A stretch of 9,330 bases of DNA from Deinococcus sp. (GCF_030523985.1 NZ_JAUNHK010000048.1:11234-20563); one strand, 5' to 3'. Counted from the first letter of the stretch, positions 1 through 6,195 are shown. Numbers and translations: made by a program. Notes: generated from the letters alone by a model not told the origin.

Positions 1-953
1 TTCATGGACTCCACCGCGATGGCGGCGGCGAGCATGCCGGAGGTGTAGTGGACGCTGCGGATGGTGTCGGCCTTGCGGCCATACTGGCTGCCGATTTTCT
101 TGACGAGCTGGATGCCGGGTTTGTCGCCCTCGTCGTAGAGGTAGTAACTGGTGGCCCAGATAAAGCCCTTGGCGGCGTCGCCCGCGAGTTTGGTCAGGTC
201 TTCGCCGCCCGCGTAGTGCGCGCCCATGAACTGCATCTTGCCGAGCAGCCCGAGGCGCTTGGCGTCCTTGAGGATGTTGGCGACCGGCCCAGCGGTGTTC
301 TGGTTGATGACGTACTTGACGCCCTGCGACTCCATGCGCTTGAGCAGCGCGGTGTTGTCGAGGTTGTTGGCCCCGACCTCCTGAACGTCGGTGATTTTGA
401 GGCCCAGGCGGGTGGCGGCTTTGCGGGCATCCACCACCGGGTCACGCCCGAAGGGGCTGGGGTTGACGATCAGGGCGACCTTGGCCCCCTTGTCCTTGGC
501 GGCGATGTATTCGAGCAGCCCCACGATATTTTCGGAGTAGCTGGCGATGGGCAGGAACATGTAGCCGTTGTTGGGCGGGTCGATCAGGCCGATGTGGTAG
601 CTGGCGGGCAGCGTCGGCACCTTGGTTTCCTGCACGATGCTCTTGAGTTGCAGCATGCCCCCGGTGGCGTAGCCCAGGAAAATCGGCACCTGCTCGTTGC
701 CCACGAACTCCTCGAAGTTGCGCTGGGTGTTGGCGTTGTTGTACTGGTCGTCGCGCACCACGCACTTGAGGGTCGTGCCCGCAATCATCTTCTGGGCGTT
801 GGCGTACTTGCAGTAGTCCTCCACGCCCGCGCCGTAGCTCGCGCCCGCATCACTGGTGGGGCCGGTGATCGCACCCGACCACACCAGGGTCACGTCCTTG
901 GCGCTGGCGAGAGAGGCGAGAACGAGGGCGGACAGGGTCAGGAGCTTTTTCAT
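1..953 (-). CDS. ABC transporter substrate-binding protein, branched-chain amino acid (HAAT) type, 3' end missing
   Basis: Periplasmic solute receptor that would deliver ligand to the LivH/LivM permeases encoded just upstream. I translated the minus strand directly: 317 complete codons are open from the ATG at 953 to the window edge, so the C-terminus is missing (the family is usually about 380-420 aa). Residues 1-18 are a classic Sec signal peptide (MKKLL, hydrophobic core, cleavage after ASA before KD). There is no lipobox cysteine, so it is predicted to be a soluble secreted protein rather than a lipoprotein. The mature part has the type I periplasmic-binding fold pattern of Peripla_BP_6: WSGAITGP at 25-32, a GAGVEDY segment, IFLGYATGG at 91-99, and a second-lobe strand VALIVNPSPFG at 159-169. 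Cys48 and Cys64 could form a disulfide near the first lobe. GGAGG lies at 960-964, 6 nt before the start. It is the last visible gene of the five-gene minus-strand run. The ligand cannot be read from sequence; the neighbouring CoA ligase points to a carboxylic acid. Confidence 0.9.
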   Translation of the reverse strand, partial: MKKLLTLSALVLASLASAKDVTLVWSGAITGPTSDAGASYGAGVEDYCKYANAQKMIAGTTLKCVVRDDQYNNANTQRNFEEFVGNEQVPIFLGYATGGMLQLKSIVQETKVPTLPASYHIGLIDPPNNGYMFLPIASYSENIVGLLEYIAAKDKGAKVALIVNPSPFGRDPVVDARKAATRLGLKITDVQEVGANNLDNTALLKRMESQGVKYVINQNTAGPVANILKDAKRLGLLGKMQFMGAHYAGGEDLTKLAGDAAKGFIWATSYYLYDEGDKPGIQLVKKIGSQYGRKADTIRSVHYTSGMLAAAIAVESM

Positions 954-955
954 GG

Positions 956-971
956 GTTACCTCCGGGTAAC
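956..971 (-). promoter_or_regulatory. Ribosome-binding site inside a perfect inverted repeat (binding-protein gene)
   Basis: On the plus strand GTTACC (956-961) and GGTAAC (966-971) are exact reverse complements separated by TCCG. In the minus-strand transcript this gives a 6-bp hairpin with a 4-nt loop. The Shine-Dalgarno GGAGG of the binding-protein gene (960-964) is half in the loop and half in the start-proximal arm, 6 nt from the ATG. The inverted repeat is seen directly; any effect on translation is inference. Confidence 0.55.
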
Positions 972-972
972 G

Positions 973-1021
973 GGGAGAAGGCGGATGGCAGATGGCCGAG
1001 AGCAGAGGGCAGATGGCTAGG
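973..1021. repeat. Degenerate heptanucleotide tandem repeat, consensus GGCAGAT
   Basis: The 90-nt spacer between livM and the binding-protein gene contains a period-7 array. On the plus strand the units are GGGAGAA (973), GGCGGAT (980), GGCAGAT (987), GGCCGAG (994), AGCAGAG (1001), GGCAGAT (1008) and GGCTAGG (1015). Two units are identical and the others differ by one to three bases. The array lies outside any credible reading frame and stops 22 nt after the livM stop codon in transcription direction. It resembles the short tandemly repeated sequences with heptad units known from cyanobacteria. Its function is unknown. Confidence 0.7.
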
Positions 1022-1043
1022 GGGTCGGCAGCTCTTTCGCCGT

Positions 1044-2132
1044 CTAGAACTTGTAGGGCCACTTCTTGAAGTACATCCGCACCAGCCGCCACCAGTTGGC
1101 GAGGCCGCGTGGCTCGAACATCAGGAAGAGGACGATGGAGAGCCCGAACGCCAGGGGCCGCAGCGCGGTGGCCGCGTCTACCCCCTGCGGGAAAAGTTGT
1201 TTTTCGCTGATCCAGCCGCTCAGCCCGCCCATCACCCGGTCGAGGGCGACGATAAAGAGCGGCCCCAGGAAGGAACCCGGCAGGCTGCCCAGACCGCCCA
1301 CAATCGCCATCGCCAGCAGTTGCACCGAGGTGTGCAGCGTGTAGTCCTCGATGACCACGGCCTTCTGGAAGTAGGCGAACAGGCCGCCCGCTATGCCCGC
1401 GTAGAACGAGCCGATCATGAAGGCGGTGAGTTTGGCGGTGCCGGGGTTGATGCCCATCGCGGCGGCGGCGCGGTCGTTGTCGCGCACGGCGATCAGCGAG
1501 CGCCCATGCTTGGTGCGCAGCACGTTGCGCCACAGCAGCGCCAAGCCGACCAGCACGGGCAGGATGATGTAGTACCAGACGAGGTTGTGGTTGAAGAAGG
1601 TGGCCTTGACGCCGAACACCTGCACCGGTTCGAGGGCGATGGCGCTGCCCTGCGCCAGAATCGGCAGGTGGCCCACCGACCACTCGAACACGACCTGAAA
1701 GGCGAGCGTGGCGACGGCGAGGTAAAGGTACTTGAGGCGCAGGCTGGGCAGGCCGACCACCGTGCCGACCAGGGCCGCCGCGAGGCCCCCCAGCGGAATG
1801 GCGACGAAAAAGGGCAGATTCAGCCGGGTGGCCGCCAGCGCCGTGGCATAGGCCCCGACACCCATGAACGCGGCCTGCCCGATGTTGATGAGGCCGGTGT
1901 AGCCCGTCGTGACGTTCAGCCCAATCACGGCGATGGCGAAAATCATGATCATGTCCAGGTCGCGCAGCAGCGTCTTGGGCAGGCCCAGCGCCGTCATCAG
2001 GTACGGCAGCGCCAGCAGCAGCAGCAGCCCTGCCACCAGACTCGCCTGCTCGGAGGCCGTGGCGAAAATGGTCTGGTCTTGCTGATAACGCACCCGGTAG
2101 TTGCCGGTCTGGGTAAAGCGGGAAGCGGGCAT
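1044..2132 (-). CDS. livM: ABC transporter permease, LivM family
   Basis: Inner-membrane subunit forming the translocation pore with LivH. It has 362 aa, which is normal or slightly long for LivM. The N-terminus (1-30) is polar, followed by a strongly hydrophobic stretch at 31-50 and a further series of membrane segments. Family hallmarks are the GYTGLINIGQAAFMGVGAY block (77-95), a cytoplasmic EAA-like loop containing GRSLIAVRDND and AAAMGINP (210-230), the glycine-rich GGLGSLPGSFLG (279-290) and the terminal FEPRGL (339-344). The ATG at 2132 is supported by AGGAGG at 2139-2144, 6 nt away. It lies 99 nt downstream of livH and 90 nt upstream of the binding-protein gene. Both spacers contain heptad repeats, unlike the tight spacing of the first three genes. 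The family call is secure; substrate specificity cannot be seen here. Confidence 0.95.
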   Translation of the reverse strand: MPASRFTQTGNYRVRYQQDQTIFATASEQASLVAGLLLLLALPYLMTALGLPKTLLRDLDMIMIFAIAVIGLNVTTGYTGLINIGQAAFMGVGAYATALAATRLNLPFFVAIPLGGLAAALVGTVVGLPSLRLKYLYLAVATLAFQVVFEWSVGHLPILAQGSAIALEPVQVFGVKATFFNHNLVWYYIILPVLVGLALLWRNVLRTKHGRSLIAVRDNDRAAAAMGINPGTAKLTAFMIGSFYAGIAGGLFAYFQKAVVIEDYTLHTSVQLLAMAIVGGLGSLPGSFLGPLFIVALDRVMGGLSGWISEKQLFPQGVDAATALRPLAFGLSIVLFLMFEPRGLANWWRLVRMYFKKWPYKF

Positions 2133-2138
2133 CAGTGG

Positions 2139-2151
2139 CCTCCTGCGGAGG
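2139..2151 (-). promoter_or_regulatory. livM ribosome-binding site within a short perfect inverted repeat
   Basis: CCTCC (2139-2143) and GGAGG (2147-2151) are exact reverse complements around a 3-nt loop. In the minus-strand mRNA an anti-SD CCTCC is followed directly by the livM Shine-Dalgarno AGGAGG, 6 nt from the ATG at 2132. The five GC-rich pairs could sequester the ribosome-binding site. The repeat is seen directly; the regulatory role is inference. Confidence 0.5.
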
Positions 2152-2158
2152 GGATAAT

Positions 2159-2228
2159 GGTGAATGGATGATGGTTGATAGAGGAGAGACGGTTTTTTCC
2201 ATCAACCCTCAACCATCTCCTATCTACG
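2159..2228. repeat. Heptanucleotide repeat tract with inverted halves in the livH-livM spacer
   Basis: Reading in 7-nt steps from 2159 on the plus strand gives GGTGAAT, GGATGAT and GGTTGAT (2159-2179), then less regular units and a T-run (2180-2200). It continues with ATCAACC, CTCAACC, ATCTCCT and ATCTACG (2201-2228), the reverse-complement form of the same motif in the same phase. GATGGTTGA (2170-2178) and TCAACCATC (2209-2217) match over 9 bp, extendable to 12 bp with one bulged base, so the transcript can fold into a long hairpin. There is no suitable T-tract to make it an intrinsic terminator on the minus strand. The consensus GGNTGAT is related to GGCAGAT in the next spacer. Confidence 0.65.
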
Positions 2229-2231
2229 CCG

Positions 2232-3128
2232 TTACACACGTTCGATCTCCTTCGTTCCGAACAGGCCGTAGGGACGCAGCAGCAGCACCACGAGCAGAAT
2301 CAGGAAGGGAAACACGGTGCGGGTGCCGCCGCCGGGCACGTAGGGGTCGAGGTAGCCCGCCGCCAGGTTTTCCAGAATGCCGATGAGGATGCCGCCCACG
2401 ATGGCCCCCAGCACGCTGTCGAGGCCACCCAGAATGACCACCGGAAACACCATCAGGCCGATGCCCGACAGCCCGCCGAGGGTCAGGCCGCTCATCAGGC
2501 CGAGGATGACGCCCGCCGCCGCCGCCGTCAGGCCCGCCGCGCCCCAGGCCAGCGCAAACACGCGCTCCACCGAGGTGCCCACCGACATGGCCGCCATCTG
2601 GTCGTCGGCCACCGCCCGCATGGTGATGCCGAGCGTGGACTTGTTGAAGAAGTAGGTAAACGCGCCCAGCAGTCCCAGCGCCGCCAGCACGCCCGCAATC
2701 TGGGTGCGGCCCAGGGTGGCCCCCAGCAGGTTGACGCCGTCGCCGCTCAGGATGGCGGGGGACGTGAAAGAAAAATTGCCCGCACCGAAAGGCGTGAGGT
2801 GAATCAACCCCTCAATGACGCTGCTCAGGCCGATGGTGACCATGATGACCGAGATGATCGGTTCGCCCACCATGCGCCGCAGAAACACCCGCTCGATCAG
2901 CATGCCCAGCGCAAAAGTCACCACCATGGACAGCAGGCCCGCCAGCCAGAAGTTGACGCCCGCCTGCGTCAGCGCGAAGGCGATGAAGGCTCCGGTGGCG
3001 ATAATCTGCCCGTGCGCGAAGTTGATGACGCGGCTGGACTTGTAGATCAGCACGAAGCCCAGCGCCGCGAGCGCGTAAATCGAGCCGATGACCACGCCCG
3101 CGATGAGCAATTGAGGTAAAAGTTCCAT
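2232..3128 (-). CDS. livH: ABC transporter permease, LivH family
   Basis: Partner inner-membrane permease of LivM. It has 298 aa, the standard LivH length. The N-terminal signature GVVIGSIYALAALGFVLIYK (11-30), followed by SSRVINFAHGQI (31-42), is diagnostic. The EAA-like cytoplasmic loop for contact with the ATPases is at about 166-210 (GITMRAVADDQMAAMSVG). A glycine-rich GGLDSVLGAIVGG (234-246) and the terminal LLRPYGLFG (283-291) also match the family. Hydrophobic segments run throughout. The ATG at 3128 has AAGGAG at 3137-3142, 8 nt upstream. The gene begins 21 nt after the acyl-CoA synthetase stop codon, so the two are very probably cotranscribed. Confidence 0.95.
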   Translation of the reverse strand: MELLPQLLIAGVVIGSIYALAALGFVLIYKSSRVINFAHGQIIATGAFIAFALTQAGVNFWLAGLLSMVVTFALGMLIERVFLRRMVGEPIISVIMVTIGLSSVIEGLIHLTPFGAGNFSFTSPAILSGDGVNLLGATLGRTQIAGVLAALGLLGAFTYFFNKSTLGITMRAVADDQMAAMSVGTSVERVFALAWGAAGLTAAAAGVILGLMSGLTLGGLSGIGLMVFPVVILGGLDSVLGAIVGGILIGILENLAAGYLDPYVPGGGTRTVFPFLILLVVLLLRPYGLFGTKEIERV

Positions 3129-3149
3129 TTCAAAGTCTCCTTATGACGC

Positions 3150-5189
3150 TCAAGCGTGGGCGAGGGGAGCCGCAGGGGGGGCGGGCCGGGCCGCAGGAGC
3201 CATGCCCGGCACCGGATGAACGGTGAGGCGGGTCTGCACGCGCTGTTCCTGACCGTCTTGGTACTTGAAGACGGCTTCGACCTGCTTCTCATGGCTGCCG
3301 TCGTAAAGGGCTTCGACCACGGGCGCGTACTTCTGGGCGATGACCTTGCGGCGCACTTTGCCCGTGCGGGTGAGTTCCTCGTCGTCGGCGTCGAGCAGTT
3401 TGTAGAGCAGCACGAAGCGGCTGATGCGTTCGTGGGGTTCGAGGCGGGTGTTGGCCTGCTGCACCTCGCCCGCAATCAGGGCCGCGAGTTCAGGCTTGGA
3501 ACTCAGGTCCATGTAGGTGGTGTAGGCCAGGCGCTGCTTTTCGGCCCACTGCCCGGCGGTCATGGGGTCCACGTTCAGGATGGCGGTCACTTCGTCGCGC
3601 CCGTCGCCCAGCACCACCGCTTCTTTGATGTAGGGGCTGAACTTGAGGCGGTTTTCGATGTACTGCGGGCTGAACCGCTCGCCGCATGCGGTCTGCATTA
3701 CGTCGCTGAGGCGGTCGATGACCTGCAGGTGCCCGTCGGCGGTGATGCGCCCGGCGTCCCCCGAGTGCAGCCACCCGTCACGGATGGTTTCGGCGGTGGC
3801 CTCGGGTTTCTTGTAGTAGCCCTGACACACGGCGGGGCTGCGGCTGATGATTTCGCCGCTCTCGTCTATGCGGCACTCGCCCCCCGGCAGCGGCTTGCCC
3901 ACCGTGTCGAAGCGCACGTCGCCGTCGCGGTGCACATAGGCGATGCCGATGTTCTCGGTCTGCCCGTAAATCTGTTTGAGGTTCACGCCCAGCCCGTGGT
4001 AAAAGCGGAACACGTCCGGCCCGAGCGCCGCGCCCCCGGTGTAGGCGTGCTTGAGCCGCAGCAGTCCCAGTTGGTCGAGCAGCGGGCGGGTCAGCCCCCA
4101 GTAGGCCAGCCAGCGCTTGAAGGCCACCAGACCGCCGGGCCTGCGCCCCTGGAGCGAGGCGTCGGCGGCGTCGGTGCTCCACTGCAGCAGCTTGCGGTAG
4201 ATGGCGCGGTTGGGGCCGTAGCTCTCCTGCATCCGAATGAACATCTGCGACTGAATGCCCTCCCAGATGCGCGGCGGCGCGAACATGAAGTGCGGGCCGA
4301 TTTCGACCAGGTCGTGCATGACCGTGTCGCTGCTCTCGGGAAAGTTGACCGTGATGCCGCCCGCCAGCGCCACCCCGATGGTCATCATCTGTTCGCCGAT
4401 CCAGGCCATCGGCAGGAAAGACAGAGAGTCGTTGCCGGGCTGGAACTTTTCGACCTGGCCCAGCGATTTGCCCATGTAGAGCAGGTTGCGGTGCGTCAGC
4501 ATGGCGGCCTTGGGCAGTCCGGTGGTGCCCGAAGTCAGGCTGAAGTGGCACACGTCGTCGGGGTGACCCAGGGCGGCTTCGGTGCCGAAAATGTCGCTGG
4601 GCTGCCGCCGCCCGAGTTCGAGCAGTTCCCCAAAGCTCATGAACCAGTCGTCGCCTGCGTGCTTGGCCATGCCGCGTCCGTCTTCGTAAATCACCTTCCG
4701 CACCTGTCCGCCGTGTGCCGGGTGCAGGTCGTGGCGATGTTCGAGCAGCTTGTCCACCTGCTCCTCGTCTTCGGCGAGCACCACCACGGCGTCGGTGTAC
4801 TCGACGACATACTTGACTTCGCTGGCGACGCTGCTCTGGTACACGCCCACGCTGACCGCGCCGAGGGCCTGCGCCCCGATTTCCATGAACACCCAGGCCG
4901 GAATGTTTTCGGCGATGATGGCGACTTTTTCGCCGCGCCGCACCCCCAGCGCGTGCAGGCCCGCCGCGACCTCGCGGGCACGCTCCAGATATTCGGCGTT
5001 GGTCGTCTCGTTCCAGATGCCGAACTGCTTGTGCCGCAGCGCCACCCCGGTGGGCGACAGCCGCGCCCGCTCGGCCAGCAGTTGCGGGATGGTAAAGCGC
5101 GTCACGTCGCCCAGCAGGTTGCGGTTCTCGAAAATCTCGTTCTGGGGCGCGGTGAGGTGGCCCGCCACGTGGCTCTGGGGGGCGGTCAC
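3150..5189 (-). CDS. AMP-forming acyl-CoA synthetase (long-chain fatty acid CoA ligase type) embedded in the transporter operon
   Basis: Predicted to activate a carboxylic acid with ATP to an acyl-adenylate and transfer it to CoA. It has 679 aa, typical of the long-chain ligase branch of the ANL superfamily. Motifs in order: phosphate loop LTSGTTGLPK (218-227), LPMAWIGEQ (259-267), YTGGAALG (383-390), YGQTE (408-412), HSGDAGRI (475-482), hinge DR (492-493) and the C-terminal catalytic lysine in TGK (609-611). The segment after the hinge reads SDVMQTACGERFSPQYIE, the long-chain-type variant. The tail after about 662 is Ala/Pro-rich. The start is GTG at 5189, overlapping the livG stop as GTGA, which implies translational coupling; no strong Shine-Dalgarno precedes it. 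Transporter operons with an inserted ligase of this type occur in other bacteria, especially Proteobacteria, near aromatic or fatty acid catabolism (general knowledge). The acyl substrate is unknown. Confidence 0.93.
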   Translation of the reverse strand: MTAPQSHVAGHLTAPQNEIFENRNLLGDVTRFTIPQLLAERARLSPTGVALRHKQFGIWNETTNAEYLERAREVAAGLHALGVRRGEKVAIIAENIPAWVFMEIGAQALGAVSVGVYQSSVASEVKYVVEYTDAVVVLAEDEEQVDKLLEHRHDLHPAHGGQVRKVIYEDGRGMAKHAGDDWFMSFGELLELGRRQPSDIFGTEAALGHPDDVCHFSLTSGTTGLPKAAMLTHRNLLYMGKSLGQVEKFQPGNDSLSFLPMAWIGEQMMTIGVALAGGITVNFPESSDTVMHDLVEIGPHFMFAPPRIWEGIQSQMFIRMQESYGPNRAIYRKLLQWSTDAADASLQGRRPGGLVAFKRWLAYWGLTRPLLDQLGLLRLKHAYTGGAALGPDVFRFYHGLGVNLKQIYGQTENIGIAYVHRDGDVRFDTVGKPLPGGECRIDESGEIISRSPAVCQGYYKKPEATAETIRDGWLHSGDAGRITADGHLQVIDRLSDVMQTACGERFSPQYIENRLKFSPYIKEAVVLGDGRDEVTAILNVDPMTAGQWAEKQRLAYTTYMDLSSKPELAALIAGEVQQANTRLEPHERISRFVLLYKLLDADDEELTRTGKVRRKVIAQKYAPVVEALYDGSHEKQVEAVFKYQDGQEQRVQTRLTVHPVPGMAPAARPAPPAAPLAHA

Positions 5190-5995
5190 GCGCTTACCCC
5201 CTGGGGCGGCTGGGCACCCTCGAAGGGCACGTGTTCGGCCACCCCGGTATACGCCTCGATGACGCGGGGGTTGGCGCTGACCTCGGCGGGCGTGCCCGAG
5301 GCGATGAGCTGCCCGAAATCGAGAACATAGACCCGATCGGAAATGTCCATCACCACGCCCAGATCGTGCTCGATCAGCACCACCGTGATGCCCTGTTCGC
5401 GCTGAATGTCGAGGATGAAGCGCACCATGTCTTCCTTTTCCTCGACGTTCATGCCTGCCATCGGTTCGTCGAGCAGCAGCAGCTTGGGCGCGAGGGTCAG
5501 CGCCCGCGCCACTTCCACCCGCTTTTGAATGCCGTAGGCCAGCGTGCCGACCGGGTGGTGGCGGTACTGTTCCAGCTCCATGAAATCCACCACCCGCTCG
5601 ACATAGGCGCGGTTGAAGGCTTCTTGCTTGCTGGCGCGTCCGTAGAACAGCAGCGAGTCGAGCAGGCCGTAGCGCAGGTGGGTGTGGCGGGCGAGCAGCA
5701 GGTTCTCGACCACGCTCAGGCCCCGGAACAGTTCGAGGTTCTGGAAGGCGCGGGCGACTCCGTAGCTGGTGACCACGTTGGGCGCGGCGCGGGTCAGGTC
5801 ATGTTCACCGAAGGTGATGCGGCCCTGCGTGGGGTGATAGAAGCCCGAAATGCAGTTGAGCATGGAGGTCTTGCCTGCACCGTTGGGGCCGATGATGGAC
5901 ACGATTTCGCCCTCGGGCACCACCAGACTGACCTCGGTCAGCGCCTTGAGACCCCCGAATTGCAGGGTCACGTTCTCGACGTGTAGTTGCGGCAT
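5186..5995 (-). CDS. livG: ABC transporter ATP-binding protein, LivG family
   Basis: Cytoplasmic ATPase driving the LivHM permease. It has 269 aa from the ATG at 5995. The frame stays open upstream to an ATG at 6127, but that 44-residue extension has no ABC homology. The chosen start has GGAGGTG at 5998-6004 and gives the usual MPQLHVENVTLQFGGL beginning. Walker A is GPNGAGKT (36-43), the Q-loop glutamine is Gln85, Walker B is LLLLDEP (172-178) and the H-loop is His210 in IEHD. The signature reads LAYGIQKR (152-159) instead of LSGGQ; LivG proteins commonly have a YGQQRR form, and this IQKR variant is a further deviation. The C-terminal AYTGVAEHVPF (248-258) is LivG-like. It is the first gene of the minus-strand operon, facing the AMP ligase at 6252 across 256 nt. 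A second ATPase (LivF) would be expected to complete the transporter. Confidence 0.94.
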   Translation of the reverse strand: MPQLHVENVTLQFGGLKALTEVSLVVPEGEIVSIIGPNGAGKTSMLNCISGFYHPTQGRITFGEHDLTRAAPNVVTSYGVARAFQNLELFRGLSVVENLLLARHTHLRYGLLDSLLFYGRASKQEAFNRAYVERVVDFMELEQYRHHPVGTLAYGIQKRVEVARALTLAPKLLLLDEPMAGMNVEEKEDMVRFILDIQREQGITVVLIEHDLGVVMDISDRVYVLDFGQLIASGTPAEVSANPRVIEAYTGVAEHVPFEGAQPPQGVSA

Positions 5996-6021
5996 GACAC
6001 CTCCAAACAGAAAACATCCAA

Positions 6022-6044
6022 GCGGGCAAAAGGGCGGGCAAAAG
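6022..6044. repeat. Tandem 11-nt direct repeat in the livG leader
   Basis: GCGGGCAAAAG occurs at 6022-6032 and again, identically, at 6034-6044, a 12-nt period. It lies 27-49 nt upstream of the livG ATG, between its Shine-Dalgarno and the upstream hairpins. In the minus-strand transcript it reads CTTTTGCCCGC twice. It could be a protein-binding site in DNA or RNA, or a local duplication. Confidence 0.6.
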
Positions 6045-6077
6045 TCCGGCCTGGACTCGCCCGACGCTCCCCGTCGG
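6043..6077 (-). other. Two adjacent small hairpins in the livG leader
   Basis: AGTCC (6043-6047) pairs with GGACT (6053-6057) around 5 nt. CCGACG (6061-6066) pairs with CGTCGG (6072-6077) around 5 nt. Both are perfect. They would sit in the 5' leader of livG if transcription starts near 6100. Neither is followed by a T-tract, so they are not convincing terminators. Any regulatory role is inference. Confidence 0.35.
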
Positions 6078-6106
6078 CAAGAAATTTGGGCTTTGGGATG
6101 GGATTG

Positions 6107-6138
6107 ATTATGGGGGAGCCGGTTCAAGAAACAGTCAA
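6107..6138 (-). promoter_or_regulatory. Possible livG operon promoter (weak)
   Basis: On the minus strand TTGACT (6138-6133) and CATAAT (6112-6107) each match the sigma-70 hexamers at five of six positions. The spacer is 20 bp, longer than the preferred 17. A start near 6100 would leave a leader of about 105 nt carrying the repeats and hairpins described at 6022-6077. Confidence 0.3.
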
Positions 6139-6141
6139 TGG

Positions 6142-6194
6142 TTGTCTAGACCGATTAGTCTTGAGGAATCGAAATCTATTTTTTGTCTATACAA
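6142..6194. promoter_or_regulatory. Paired operator-like sites, TTGTCTAKAC twice
   Basis: TTGTCTAGAC (6142-6151) and TTGTCTATAC (6183-6192) match at 9 of 10 positions, with starts 41 bp apart, about four helical turns. Extended to 12 bp they match the palindrome TTGTCTAGACAA at 10 of 12 (site 1) and 11 of 12 (site 2). The TGT...ACA form resembles operators of FadR-subfamily GntR regulators. They lie in the AT-rich core of the divergent region, so one regulator could control both operons. The repeats are seen; regulator identity is inference. Confidence 0.45.
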
Positions 6195-6195
6195 T
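6190..6195 (+). promoter_or_regulatory. Candidate -10 box for the 6252 ligase gene
   Basis: TACAAT matches the -10 consensus at five of six positions and overlaps the second operator-like site. No good -35 lies at 16-18 bp; TTGAGG at 6161-6166 is 23 bp away. If used, the transcript would start near 6202 with a leader of about 50 nt. An inverted repeat at the predicted start, AGGCT-TTT-AGCCT (6200-6212), could be a further operator. Confidence 0.3.

Noticed and set aside
973..1021. CRISPR array
   Set aside because: The repeat unit is 7 nt with no spacers, far from the 24-40 nt repeat and similar-length spacer pattern, and no cas genes are present.
48..2171. Long plus-strand open frame (707 codons) opposite the binding-protein gene and livM
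   Set aside because: It is antisense to two clear family proteins, its product is a low-complexity His/Gly/Arg/Gln mix without recognisable domains, and it crosses a spacer. In GC-rich DNA, stop-poor antisense frames are expected.
2173..2207. Intrinsic terminator between livH and livM
   Set aside because: The T-run at 2193-2198 lies in the loop on the plus strand and becomes an A-run in the minus-strand transcript. No U-tract follows the stem, so it would not terminate the operon transcript.
3156..5330. Long plus-strand open frame (724 codons) opposite the acyl-CoA synthetase
   Set aside because: It is a shadow of a ligase with all expected motifs on the minus strand. The shadow product shows no domain and has no Shine-Dalgarno at its start.
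5996..6127. 44-residue N-terminal extension of LivG from an upstream ATG at 6127
   Set aside because: The extension lacks homology and covers the hairpins and tandem repeat. The ATG at 5995 has a good Shine-Dalgarno and yields the normal LivG N-terminus.
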